Assembly (NCBI GenBank): GCA_033002965.1
Contig: JAURVB010000639.1
Location: 1 to 64,000, forward strand
Length of the DNA stretch: 64,000 bases
Source: Piper betle
Lineage: Eukaryota; Streptophyta; Magnoliopsida; Piperales; Piperaceae
Reading direction: 5' to 3'
A program made the translations under genes and the position numbers. A model generated the notes under the pieces. The model was given only the letters and a program-made list of their open reading frames with translations, was not told the DNA's origin and did no database searches. This document shows, in pieces, positions 9,444-20,849 of this stretch (the first letter of the stretch is position 1; each line of letters opens with the position of its first letter).

Positions 9444-10492
9444 TCAATGATGTCCGGAATGAAAAGACGTCCTCTCAATCTGACCAGTCCATCTGCATCT
9501 CTGACCAAATCTCTGTGAACTCCCTGCTCTAACCACTGAGTCAACTGTTTATCCTCATTCTGTGCAGCTCTAATCTGCTCAAAAATACTCGGCTGAATGG
9601 AGAGTCTAGCAATCATTCCAACTAACTGCCTCTGGCGTGTATCAATCAGAGTCACTGAAACTGCTGCCATCCCCACTGAGTCTCGAACTGGCCTCCTACT
9701 CAAGGCGTCTGCTACTACATTCGCCTTGCCCTCATGATATGAGATATCGATCTCATAATCAGACAACAACTCCAACCATCTCCTCTGTCGGCTGTTCAAA
9801 TCTTTCTGTGTGAAGATATACTTCAGACTTTTGTGATCAGTCAAAAGTCGGAAGGAAGTCCCATAGAGGTAATGTCTCCATATTCTGAGGGCAAAAACTA
9901 CTGCTGCAAGTTCCAAATCGTGAGTAGGGTAGTTACGCTCATGCACCTTTAGCTGACGAGATGCATATGCGATAACCTTATCTCTCTGCATCAAAACACA
10001 ACCAAGGCCAATTCCTGAGGCATCTGTGTAGACTACAAAGTCATCGTGCCCCTCTGGTAATGTGAGAACTGGCGCCGAAGTCAATCTCTCCTTCAACGTC
10101 CTGAAACTCTGCTCACACTCGTCAGTCCATACAAAGTGTTTGTCTTTCTTAGTCAGCTGCGTGAGAGGAGCTGCTATGGAGGAAAAACCCCGTATGAAAC
10201 GACGGTAATATCCTGCTAGACCAAGGAAACTCCGTATCTCGGAAGGTGTTCTCGGTTGTCCCCACTGTACAACTGCCTCTATCTTCACTGGATCCACTGA
10301 AATCCCTGCTGCTGATATAATATGCCCTAAGAAGTTGACCTCTGAAAGCCAAAAGTCACACTTCGCAAATTTTCCGTACAATCTGTGCTCTCTTAGGGTT
10401 TGTAACACCGTACGGAGATGCTGCTCATGTTCTTCCCTCGATGAGGAATACACCAAAATGTCGTCCACGAAGACTATTACAAATCGATCCAA
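9419..10492 (-). pseudogene. Ty3/gypsy pol: RT C-terminal part plus RNase H (integrase missing)
   Basis: The frame opens with the RT catalytic motif FVDDILVYS, then the thumb/connection ([20 protein letters not shown]), and RNase H with DAS, ELAA, TDHKSL and the ADALSRR end. This is typical chromovirus (Tekay/Del-like) pol. The frame then enters the usual linker before integrase and stops about 15 codons after joining foreign DNA at about 9443, so integrase and the 3' LTR are absent. It is separated from the upstream RT half by a one-base deletion in a T run near 10484-10490 (PFLDRF would be restored by one base in family alignments). Confidence 0.85.
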
Positions 10493-11124
10493 AAAGGACT
10501 GAACACTCTGTTCATTAGGTCCATGAATGCTGCTGGAGCATTTGTCAATCCGAAGGGCATAACCAAAAATTCGTAGTGTCCATATCTCGTTCTAAATGCA
10601 GTCTTCGGAATATCCTCTGCTCTAATCCTCAACTGATGGTAGCCGGATCTCAAGTCAATCTTCGAAAAGACCGTTGCTGAGCTCAACTGGTCAAATAAAT
10701 CATCAATGCGAGGAAGAGGGTATCTGTTCTTAATGGTCACATGGTTTAGCATCCTATAATCGATGCATAAACGCATGCTTCCATCCTTCTTCTTCACAAA
10801 CAACACCGGTGCTCCCCATGGTGACACGCTCGGTCGGATAAAACCCTGATCCAACAGTGTCTGCAATTGCTCCTTGAGCTCTCGGAGTTCCAGTGGTGCC
10901 ATCCTATATAGGGTTCTAGAGATGGGTGCTGTCCCTGGCATCAAATCTATAGCAAAATCGACCTCTCTCTTCGGTGGCAATCCGGTGATCTCATCTGAAA
11001 AGACATCTGCAAACTCCCTGACAACTGGAATCAGCTCAACACTGGGCTTGTCCCCTGAGCCATTCTGTTCTGCCAACACCAAAGCGGCCATCAACAACTC
11101 ACAACCCCTGTCCAACTGTCTCAC
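10477..11124 (-). pseudogene. Ty3/gypsy pol: reverse transcriptase N-terminal part
   Basis: Carries the protease-RT linker ([22 protein letters not shown]), then RT motifs: [105 protein letters not shown]. It is in frame with the protease remnant upstream but is cut from it by a TAG at 11131-11133. The downstream frameshift before the catalytic DD motif makes pol non-functional as read. Confidence 0.85.
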
Positions 11125-11130
11125 TGCATT

Positions 11131-11289
11131 CTAATAGGAGATCCAGCCTTTCTCTCTGTTTCTGCCCTGACCCTGGAAAAAGAAAAGGCGCCTTCCGTGT
11201 CGAAAAGTCACCATCTTCTTCCGGTAATCTATTAGAGCTCCCTGCTTGGACATCCAATCCATCCCGAAGATCACATCGAACTCTGTCAT
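11131..11289 (-). pseudogene. Ty3/gypsy protease C-terminal remnant
   Basis: Reads MTEFDVIFGMDWMSKQGA and on into MVTFRHGRR, the hallmark end of chromovirus protease (FDVILGMDWL motif) just before RT. The active-site DTG/DSG half of protease is missing: immediately upstream the sequence is already gag. Ends with TAG at 11131-11133, in frame with RT. Confidence 0.75.
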
Positions 11290-12068
11290 CTTGTCACGAC
11301 AGTTGTGTCCGCTAATGCCTCCTCAACTGTGGCTGCATACATCCTCACCGGCTGTTCCATCGGGCATGCCATGCTCTTAAACACGCCAATCGCTGATGAA
11401 ATCCATAAGAAAACCTCTTCTGCATCTGGCTTCCCTAGGAAAGAGCGCCCTCCATTTTTCACAAATTGTTCATACTGCCAGAATCTACCATCTCTTACGT
11501 CTGTAGATCTGTTTGAGCCCTCACCTATCTCAAACTGTGGTAACGGCGACACTGCCACTACCGGTATGCTACCCCTTGTTGTCTGCCCACTACTAGCTCC
11601 AGGGGGTCCACTGTCATGAATGCCCATCCCAGTCTGAAGAGGAGCAATCAGGGGAGCTGTAGGGATGGTCCCCTGCTGCGCTGATGGAGGAGGAGGCGGC
11701 GGCGGGTAGCCCATGGGAGAAGCGGCCTCTCCTCGTACTCTGTCATCTCCTAACGGCCTCTTCTCAACTCGGGCTATGGAGAGGGCTATCTGACGGAGCT
11801 CTCTCCTGAACTCTTCCTGGCTCTCTTGTATCTGCCTCTGTGTCTCTACCAATTGGGTAATGATTGCATCTCTCTCAGTCTGGCGACTACGAGAACTACG
11901 GTGGCTAGTCGAGGCATGCACATTGGCTTCTCCTGACGGTGGTTGAGCTCTCGGCCTACTAGATGCTGTCTCGCTGGGCGCACGACTAGGACTAGTATGC
12001 CTGGGAGGAGAAGGAGATGGATCCCTGGTCTGAGTCCTGCGAGTTGCTCTAACCATGGTGACTGACAC
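11286..12068 (-). pseudogene. Ty3/gypsy gag, N-terminal part
   Basis: About 260 aa. The Ser/Pro/Arg-rich N-terminus is followed by a short coiled-coil-like segment (ETQRQIQESQEEFRREL), a Gly/Pro-rich linker, and the start of the retrotransposon gag core (FVKNGGRSFLGKPDAEEVFL and GVFKSMACPMEQPVRM). The capsid end, CCHC knuckle and N-terminal protease are missing: an internal deletion joins gag (near 11300) to the protease tail in another frame. The likely start is the second Met (about 12056, MVRATRRTQ). Confidence 0.75.
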
Positions 12069-12228
12069 TCACTAATCAAACCTGTGCACACTGTCATTCA
12101 ACTACGTGGTGAGAAATCTGTAAACTGAAACGAGTAAATCAAGAAAACATACCTGCCGGCTTGACTCGGAGTAGCTTTGCACACACATGACCTGTAATGG
12201 TATCTTCCATCTTAATCGATCAAGAGTT

Positions 12229-12241
12229 GGCTCTGATACCA
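12229..12241 (-). other. Primer-binding site (initiator Met-tRNA)
   Basis: On the minus strand reads TGGTATCAGAGCC, the plant initiator-Met-tRNA-complementary PBS of many gypsy elements, four bases inside the LTR boundary at 12246. This fixes the element's direction (minus) and identifies the LTR at 12246-15292 as its 5' LTR. Confidence 0.9.
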
Positions 12242-12245
12242 ATCT

Positions 12246-15200
12246 TGTAACACCCCAATCCGGTTTACTCTCAACCCGGACCAGAACTGTTACAAAGGAT
12301 CGAACTACTCGTAAACCGATTAAGTTGGCTGACCCAAAACCTAAACGGCTACGACATAACCCTCTCGACGTCTCAAGATGGAGCACGCCGCTAATGCGCA
12401 AACAATATATGAATGAGATGCAAAACCCTAACAGGATACTACGTGAATGTCATGATAATAACCACACACCAAAATAATTAAAATAGCAACAAAATTCATA
12501 AAACCTGGAATAAAACGGACAGAGCCTCCCCTAAAAGTGCAATAAGGGGACGACCTGTTAAAAATACGGCACAATATAGGTATATATATAAAACAATAAT
12601 TTATATCGCAATAGGAGTTCAAATCATCCACACATATTGTAATTGGCGTCTAGCCCACCTGCAATTTCATACTCAGCTCATTTGGTTCCTTTTCATTTCA
12701 GCATAGCACATCATTAGAGCTTTTCTCAAAACATTTCCAAGCATTTCTAAAACAAGGCATACAAGCCTCACAAACACATGCATATATACACAAATATGTA
12801 AATCTAATACAACAGCCAATCACATCACATCTTACGCAAAAGTCGGCGCGGCGCCAGGTATGTGTGTGCAATGCAAACGCTAATCCTTCGTCAAGGCTGG
12901 CATACACCATTCATCGTCCTCACCTACATATAGTAGAAAAACGTCAGCAACGGGTGTCACTGGTCCGGAAATAACTAATATCAAACTGGAACATGAGAGC
13001 AAACTCTCATGGAAAGCAAACAATCATATATCTTCCTCAAGAACTCTCATAAGGGCAACTACAAAGGAGCCGTTGAGCAGCTGACTCAACAGCATCCTGA
13101 TCTATCTGGTACTGTGCCGCTCACGGCACTTCTTTTTCAGTACTTCACGTAAAACTTTATCCTAAGCCCTCTCCGAACCTCCATATTACTCCTGGCCTTG
13201 AGCACGAAGGCCGAGCACTCTCAGGCAGTCGCCTTTAGTACCCTTTGAACCACAAGTCCGGACATGCGCTGTACTAAACAGTACCCGTAAACCTCCACGT
13301 TCTCCGGGTGTGAGGAACTCAAACGCGGAGTTGTCAGGATCCCTCGGGAATGGAACAGTCCGCTGGCACTAATCCAGAGCCCGCTTTGACTGGCACGGCA
13401 TCCGCTCATGGCACGTGCAAGTCGACTCATCTTCTCTTGTCTCACTGAAAACTCGATAAAACTATTTATAGGGCTGGGTCGGGATTTATTATAATAGGCC
13501 CGAAGGCAACTTGAGGTGGATCTTATTTTCGAAAACAAGCTCGAGGGATCTCATCCTCGAGGGTTATTAATTCCGAAAACAATCGACCAGATGACCCGTG
13601 TTAGGTGGGGTCCGATAAATCATCCACCTGACACGTCCTACGATCAATAAATCAAATCACCGATAGAGTAGAGCGATAAAACCTGAGAAGCGTGTCCTAA
13701 CGGACCTGTCAGAAGCTCCAAGCGCAGTCTCGTGCCTAGACGGCGAGCTCCTGCAACGAACCTACATGAACATAACTATTTACTAACGCCCATACATATA
13801 TGATGCACGCCTATATAACTAATATATCCACATGCATACATGAATCTAATCAAACATGACAATCATCTCAACAATCACACTAAATCTCTAATTGTCAAGC
13901 AAGTTAATAATTTTATGATTTCCTACGTTACTTATTACCTAGCACTTTTAATTCCAATTTCAAAGCATACCTATTCTAATTAGGTGACAATGGTTTAATC
14001 AATTTAATCCGTTTAACTTAATACTAGCATGCAAAACCTAATTCATGCAAATTCATAAATTAACTCGTTAACAAGCATTTAATTAACTATTCCATTGTTT
14101 ACTAACAATTCCATTAGCGAGCATTTACATCACGCAACACAATCTACGCTAATCATCACATGTTTATCATAATTCACAATTAATTAAACTAAAATCATGA
14201 AGTTAATAAAATTAATTTCAATACGCTACCATGACCACAACATGTATGTAATAATTCTAAAAAAGAAGGAAGAACCACCTCGCGATCGGCGCTGAAATCG
14301 GTGCCGACGGACAAAGGCGGTGAAGGCGCGCCGAGCGGTTTTCCGGCAGTTCCGGTGGTTTTCCGGCGACTGCTCCGGCGGGGCAATCGGAGGTAGGGGT
14401 TAGCACCGTCTCGGTGAGCTTGACCCAATGGTGGTGACAACAAGGGCAGCCGCGGCGGCGATGGCCACCGACGGCGGCGTCGAGTGCGGTCGGGGCGGTC
14501 GGTCGCTCCGATCAGACCCACGGCCGGCCTCGACGGCGGCGCTAGGTAAGGGGGAAAGGTAGGGGAAGTCGAGGGGAGAGCTTCGACGTCACGGCGGTGG
14601 CGGTCCGGCACAGACGGCGGCGGAATCGCGTCGGGAACGGCCGTGAAATCGAGGCGATTTCCGGCGTCGCGACGGCTGGACGGTGGCCGGGCGTGGTCGA
14701 GGCGGCAAGGCGACGGCACGGCCGGGCTGGGCGGCGTCGATCGGCGGCAAGGTGGCATCGACGGCGGTGGCAAAAGTCTCAAGGGCGGCGGTGGTGAAGA
14801 CGTCGGGGTTTGGGGGAGGGAGATGAGAAATATAGGAGTGGCAAACTTGTAAATAAAACTTGACTTGACACCGGCTCGAGTCAAGAATAATAACTAACTC
14901 GGAATAAATCCTAGAAAAATCCAGAAAAATTGGGAAAAATCCCATAAAATCAAACAAAACAACACAACATCCAAATGACATGCTGTATAACTAATAACCC
15001 ACCCGAAGACCATCTAACGCGTCCTAATGCGTTATTCGGCCTAAACTAATTCTATGGTCACAACATGAAAAAAATAAAATCAACTGTATACTCTCATATC
15101 TACTGATAACTCAGTCTGCTGATGCGTATCTGACGCTATCATCGATACTTGGGTATACATGAACCCTCATAGCACGTGTACACGGTCGGCCTCGGCCCCG

Positions 15201-15292
15201 CACACGTGTTCTGAAAGCTGAACTGACTCGAACCACGGTCAAACCGACCGGCTAACGACTATAAAACCCTGACTCGAGTCGCGGGTTTTACA
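12246..15292 (-). mobile_element. Complete 3,047-bp gypsy 5' LTR
   Basis: On the plus strand it starts TGTAACACCCC (12246) and ends GGGTTTTACA (15292), i.e. TG...CA LTR termini. The PBS lies directly inside on the low side. It is homologous in inverted orientation to the solo LTR at 30692-33644: same ends, the same GAGTAGGAGC-type boxes, and a CpG-rich island at about 14280-14860 with a conserved splice-donor position (GAG|GTGG on the minus strand, 14278/14277). Open frames inside the island are GC-driven. The 3,047-bp LTR is unusually long. Confidence 0.85.
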
Positions 15293-16266
15293 AAATCTAA
15301 GTACGCTAACTGACTATAATGTAAGTTAGAAAAAAATATATAATAAAATTGGTATGAATATGATGAGTTAAAGTTATTTTTACATTGATAATTGTTTGAC
15401 TGTTGATGGATGTTTGTATTGTGAGTGTGTTGATCGTGATGAGTTTGATACATCATTCAGTTAGCAGTGCGTTGGCTTTTAGTTTGTTGTGTTGGTATGG
15501 AGTAGGAGCTCACTGCCTAAGCGCGAGGACCTGATTAGAGCTTCTACTTGGTCCGTTTAGGACTCGTTCTCTGTTTTACGCTATTCTATTGTGTATTTGA
15601 TTTATCATGTGTAGGACGAGTTAAGTGGTGTTTTATCGGATCCCACTTCACTCTGGTCATTTAGCCAACAATATTTTCGGATTAATAACCCTCGAGGTTG
15701 AGATCACTCGAGTCAATTTTCAAAATTAAGATCCACCACAAGTTGCCTTTGGGCCTATCGTATAAATCCCAACCCAAACCTATATATGTATAATTTTCGA
15801 GTTTTCAGTGAGAGATGAAAATTTGACAACTGTGCTACACGAGCAGGCACGTGCAAGTCAATAGCAGGTTTGGAACTGGTGAGCATCGATTCCATTCCTG
15901 CAGGATCTTGACAACTTTACCTTTGAGTTCCTCAAACTCGGAGAAGCGTGGAGGTTTACGCATACTGCTGTGCAGCACATGTCTAGACTTGTTGCGTAAA
16001 AGGGTATTGAAGGCACATGTCTGAAAATACTTAGCCCTTGAGATGAATAAGAATGATTTTCCTGCGCAAAGGGATAGTTAAATGGCTAAGGAAAGAGAAT
16101 GTGATGGAAAAGGGGACACTACTACCCGAGAGGCAATGGCTCCCATTAATGCCTTGGGTAGAGTTCTTGATGAAGTATATAAGATTTTTATTCAACAGGA
16201 GGGTTAGCTCTCCTGTGCCAAATTGATATTAGTTAGTTTTTGGATGGGTAATACTCGTTACAGACG

Positions 16267-16305
<39 letters not shown>

Positions 16306-16903
16306 TGAGCACTTTGAGGAATGAGAGCTATCGGGATTGCGGAGGAGCAGCACAAAAATTACGCACACATGTACTTGTCGAGTGTATGTAGTGATGATGA
16401 CATGTATGGAACTGTGTTGATGAATTTGATATGCTATAACTATGAATATATTGTGAGCATTTTGCTTGTAAATGGAAATGGAAAGTGAAAAATGTGCAGG
16501 GTAAACTACTAAAGCAAGGACAACTAGAATGCGATGGAAAATGAAATATTTGGATTATGTTTTGATGCATGTTGATATGATTACATGATGTTTACTTTTG
16601 ATAGGGTAGCCCCTATTGCACTTTTAGAGAAGATTTTGTCCATTTTTCGTAAAAATTAATGAATTTTCATTTGAATTCCTTGCTTGTTGTATTGTCTTGT
16701 TTTAGCTTGCACATCATAGCGTGCATGTAGGACCACGTTATAACTCAAGCATTTCATTCATGCATTTCATGTTTGCACTTCCATCTTAAGACATTGAGGG
16801 TAGATCTGGGTTGGCTTAACTGAATCAAGTAGATTAGCGAACGATTCGGTCACCGGTGACATTTTCAAGTCAGTTCACGGGTGAGCCGAAATGGGATGTT
16901 ACA
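15293..16903 (+). mobile_element. 3' part of older gypsy LTR, split by the minus-strand element
   Basis: Starts directly at the end of the minus-strand LTR and matches the solo LTR from about its position 1,300 onward (AATAAAATTGGTATGAAT, GGTATGGAGTAGGAGCTC, TTTTATCGGATCCCACTT, AGTTTTCAGTGAGA), ending GATGTTACA at 16903. It includes a (TA)n expansion at 16271-16303. With 9125-9443 it makes one interrupted plus-strand LTR. Confidence 0.7.
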
Positions 16904-18584
16904 ACACCCCACCAGCATCAAGGTGCCCCGACTATTGAAAAAGTACTAGAAGCTAGTGTAAGGGTGCTCTGCTAGCGTCTATATGCCCAGGCCTTACCCG
17001 AACCAAACCCTAGTTTTTGCTTAGATTAAAACGGTTATAACTTATGTGATAGAACTCTGATTTAGGTAATTCTTTTTCATTATAATCCTTGTAATATCTA
17101 GTTTCTTCACCTAAAATTTCATAATTTTTCATTATCTCAAGAGTTATGAATTTTTGAAATAAAGGGGGTAAAACCCTAGTTACATAAAGTGCATAGATAT
17201 TATGTTTTATGCATGTTTTACTTATGATTATTTAACCACTCTATGATGATTGTATGATGTTAATATATTATTGATGATTGTAATATATTATATGTAGTCA
17301 TAAATATCATGCATATTATGTCATATCATATAAACATGGGTAGACTAGTTTGGATAGTAATACATGTTAATTATCATCCAGAGTAGTAACCGTTCATGTA
17401 GTTAAGACTCAAAGTTTCTCAACAAGCTGAACAGGTCTATGTTTAGTCATTGTTTGGAGAGTTTTATGATCCACTATTTTATGTGTTTAATCGAATATTT
17501 AATCCTTTTATGCTATGGTGATCAACATGTCGCATATATTTATGATGCAAGTGCCTAGGTGCTAGTTTCTAGTTTTATTTTATGTGCCAAAGTACGCCAT
17601 GTCAACCAGTTAAATAGGCATGTTATGTTAAAGGGTACAATACATCTTTTTTAAGTAAGGGTTGTTACCCCCAACACCCCAAGCTACTGCCTTGATACCG
17701 CATGTGATTATTTGTAGTTTACCATGTGGGTTTAGTAGCCGATTAGTACTTTTCTCTAGGAGTTAAATGCGGAGCTCCCCAATGCACCTAGGCATAAAAA
17801 CTTATCAAGAATAGACTAGGAGTCTAGACGTCCATGTACCTATATACACTAGCAGTTTATAGTAAGTTTTGTAGTTTTTCTTGACATGTTGTATTTTTAC
17901 CTATTAAGGCATGAATCCTAGGGATTTAAAAGGCCAATAGTTAGTATAGTTTTTCTTAGTATAGTCGATCTAAGTTGATGAAAAAACTAAATCAATTTTT
18001 CACATAGTTTTTATAAGCCTCAAGGGCTAATCTCTAAAGATCTTAAAGGCAAAAGGATTCGGTGGATTTTTCAATTATTTACGATGGCTAACTAGTTACT
18101 TAAAAGGGTATTTAATACGGTGTTTTCTAGTTAATTTAATTAACTTAGCATTATGGTTTTTTAGAAGTCTTAGCTAGACACTACCAAACTAACTAATTAC
18201 TCATAAAGGTGGAATTTAATTAAGTGACAAAGATAGATAACCAAGTTATATAAATTATTTTATTTATTTTAATTAAATGGCTATACATGTTCATGTTAAT
18301 AATTAATGTTTAAGTATTATTCTTAATTAATAATTAGTCGAGTTTTGTCCTATTTAATCGATTATGATTAGTCTTATTTGTTTATTATTATTTGTTATAT
18401 ATATTGAAGTAGTAAGCTCAATACATTGTATGAGATATTGAACGGATACATTTATATGTGTGCTCAGATATAAGAGCATAGGAGTGACAGGGTAAAGATT
18501 CTTAGCATTAGTCTTTACTAACGGACTTTTATTGAAAAAATTATTATATTAATAATATATTTTATAAGGAAAAAGGATTCCTGT
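16904..18584. other. Intergenic DNA
   Basis: AT-rich and without a recognisable gene or clear element ends. Contains plant-TE-like phrases (AACCAAACCCTAG near 17000, several CTAGT words) but I cannot place them in a family. Confidence 0.35.
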
Positions 18585-19075
18585 ACTCCAGCACAGCCAT
18601 CTTGGCTGTGCTGGAGTTTGATCTTAGCCGTTGGATTAGCATCCAACGGCCAAGATCAGGAGCGACGGCGGAAGGGGCGGGAAGGATGCCTGGCCACGGT
18701 GACGGCCGGGGGTGGGGGCAACAGGGGACCGGGGGCGCTGCACGGCTGGGTGGTGGGCGGAGGCTGAGGGCGCGCGCGGCGGGGGACGGGGGGGCGTCAC
18801 GTGGCGGGGTGGCGGTGGTGTCGCCCGGCGGCGGGCCGGCGGGGGAAGAGGCGGGGCGGCTAGATCCGCCGCCCCGTCGCCCAGCAGTTACGACACTGCC
18901 CCCGACAGGGCGGCGACGGGCGAGCAGGGGGTGGCGTCGCGTCGACTGGCGACGGCGGCGCCGCCAAAAACTTTTTTTTTATTGCTAAGAAAGGGGGAAG
19001 TGGGGGGCATGTTTCAGCCGTTGGATTTGATCCAACGGCTGAAACACTTGCAGCATAGCCATCTTGGCAGTGCTA
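18585..19075. repeat. Symmetric hairpin-bracketed GC-rich element (copy C)
   Basis: Left end: a perfect 15-bp hairpin (arms 18585-18599 and 18603-18617, 3-nt loop), then an 18-bp hairpin with one mismatch (18619-18636 and 18641-18658, core GCCGTTGGAT/ATCCAACGGC). A ~350-bp G-rich core follows. Right end: a perfect 16-bp hairpin (19011-19026 and 19030-19045, same CCGTTGGAT core), then a degenerate counterpart of the first hairpin (about 19050-19075, GCATAGCCATCTTGGCAGTGC). The order hairpin1-hairpin2-core-hairpin2'-hairpin1' mirrors itself. No coding capacity seen. Confidence 0.75.
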
Positions 19076-19393
19076 CAATACAGCCCCCACCCTCATTTTA
19101 TAAATATAAAGACTTATGTAATAGTGATATTATTCAAACAAGATCGACTTATTAATATTATTTTATTTATTCGTATTTTAATGCATATTATAATTTTTGA
19201 ATTATGTATTAAATATAATACACATGCATAAAAGAATGTGACACGTGTAACGTCGTAGCGTTTATAAACGTTAGAATTGGGATCGTCAGACATTTGCCGC
19301 AACACTTCCATGGAAGTAAATTAGTTCCGACACTCTAAAATACAACGTCAAAAAAGTCGCCAACGTTGCGAAAATGTCTACATGAAATTGACT
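19076..19393. other. AT-rich spacer
   Basis: No gene recognised. Lies between the hairpin-bracketed element and a coding-like minus-strand fragment. Confidence 0.35.
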
Positions 19394-19606
19394 ATCAAAC
19401 TCGTTGATAGCAGCCCACAAATGTCCGCGCCTCCTCTTCCGACCCTCCTCCGCCTTCGACCAGTGGTCGAAGGTCGGACTCCGGCAGTGCCATGGCGACG
19501 GAGTCACCCAGGCCAGACCAGTCTAGGTCGTAGCGGACGTCGGGAGTGGCGGGGAAGGTGAAAGGTCGGATTTTGAAGCGGACCCGGAGGAGCCTTGGCT
19601 CTTAGA
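19394..19606 (-). pseudogene. Coding-like fragment of unknown family
   Basis: On the minus strand a frame reads RVRFKIRPFTFPATPDV, then DLDWSGLGDSVAMALPE and EEEARTFVGCYQ, ending TGA at 19394-19396. The composition looks like real protein (mixed residues, GC-rich third positions) rather than GC noise, but the frame has a stop at its upstream end and only an internal ATG. A TATATATA stretch lies upstream (about 19688-19698). It could be a first exon whose start depends on splicing, or a broken gene piece. I do not recognise the family. Confidence 0.3.
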
Positions 19607-20138
19607 GTTTGAGGGGAGGGGGAGGGTTCGGATAGAGGATATCGCTCTTCCCCTTGGGATGTCTGTTGCTGCTGTGATCGGTCACGCATATATATAGTCA
19701 AGTAATCTGGGTTACATTTTTTAATTTTTTTGAATTTGAATCAATGTCTCCTTGTTATCAACTTGCAAGTTGAAAATTTATAATGTGCAATCGGCAAACT
19801 TGAATTTTCTGAGACTAGCTAATAAAAATGTTGTCTTTTTTAGTATAATTGTATGGGAAAGGGTTGTTTCTATTCTGTATTGCTTGTGTAGCCTTGCTTA
19901 CGTATATTGTGGGTAGAATTATAAATATGGTTTTACTTTCATCTGTTTTGCACTGATTTGGATTCGTGTTGGTGGTTTCTGTTGTTCTGGCGCATCATCG
20001 GTTGTCGGAAAATATTGATGGATTGTTTTTAGCTTTTTATGTGACACCGACATCTGATGAGCACTAGTTGTTGACATTGGTTAAAGCTTCATGAGCAACT
20101 CGTAATGTATAAGTGACCGGTGACAACATATAAGAGTC
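19607..20138. other. Intergenic DNA
   Basis: No gene seen. Includes the TATA-like run near 19690 noted for the minus-strand fragment. Confidence 0.3.
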
Positions 20139-20256
20139 ATGCTATGCCGACGTTCTTCACCCACGCTATAAAATGAGGTTAGGTGTTAGTTAGGATTCGG
20201 AAAATCTGACTTAGGTGGTTATGCAAGGAAGTGGGTGGAGAAAGTTTGTATAGCAT
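20139..20256. mobile_element. 118-bp MITE
   Basis: Terminal inverted repeats of 26 bp: left 20139-20164 starts ATGCTATGCCGACG, right 20231-20256 ends TTTGTATAGCAT; about 19 of 26 positions pair, including CACCCAC/GTGGGTG at the inner end. The interior is not coding. A related copy lies at about 26582-26730. Target duplication not certain. Confidence 0.6.
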
Positions 20257-20849
20257 TTTTCTATTTAAAACTCAATATTATGGGGGGCCTCTTAGTGAAG
20301 ATTTATGATTTATCTGTGGAGATATTGATTTCAAACCAGAGATCAATCCAGTTCCTTTCATCATTGTGAATCATGAATTTCTCTTAGATTGGATTGATGT
20401 GTCTTTCTTAATCATTAAAATGAATTCTAAGAAACCTACGGTGGGGAAGTGTTGTGGTTAACAGTGATGCAGGATCACAGTCCTTTGCAGAGTCGTAACA
20501 TTTAGGAGTCTTTATTACAAATTATACTTTTATTAGGTATTTTCCAATGTATTTTCGGAATTATTCTCAATACAATAGTTAGTTGATTATTCTAGGCGTA
20601 TTTGTATTAGGAATATTATCATTTCAAAGTTATAGCAAATACTGGTCTGTATAAAGAAAGGATGAGGAAAAGGTTTTTTCTTCTTGGTTTAGCATGTTCT
20701 CGCATCTAGAACCATGTGTATGATCAATGCAAGTTCCATTCCTTGATAGATGGGGCATATTAGGCTGTTCGGAAAGATCTTTTCTTCATTTTGAAAAGAG
20801 AATTGATTTGAGTTTGCCTCAGAACTTAGTTTGCTTGACTTAAGCCACG

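Noticed and set aside
14195..14981. 229-aa and 130-aa minus-strand frames in the LTR island
   Set aside because: The matching islands at 28.5-29.2 and 31.1-31.8 kb do not keep the frames, so these are not conserved proteins.
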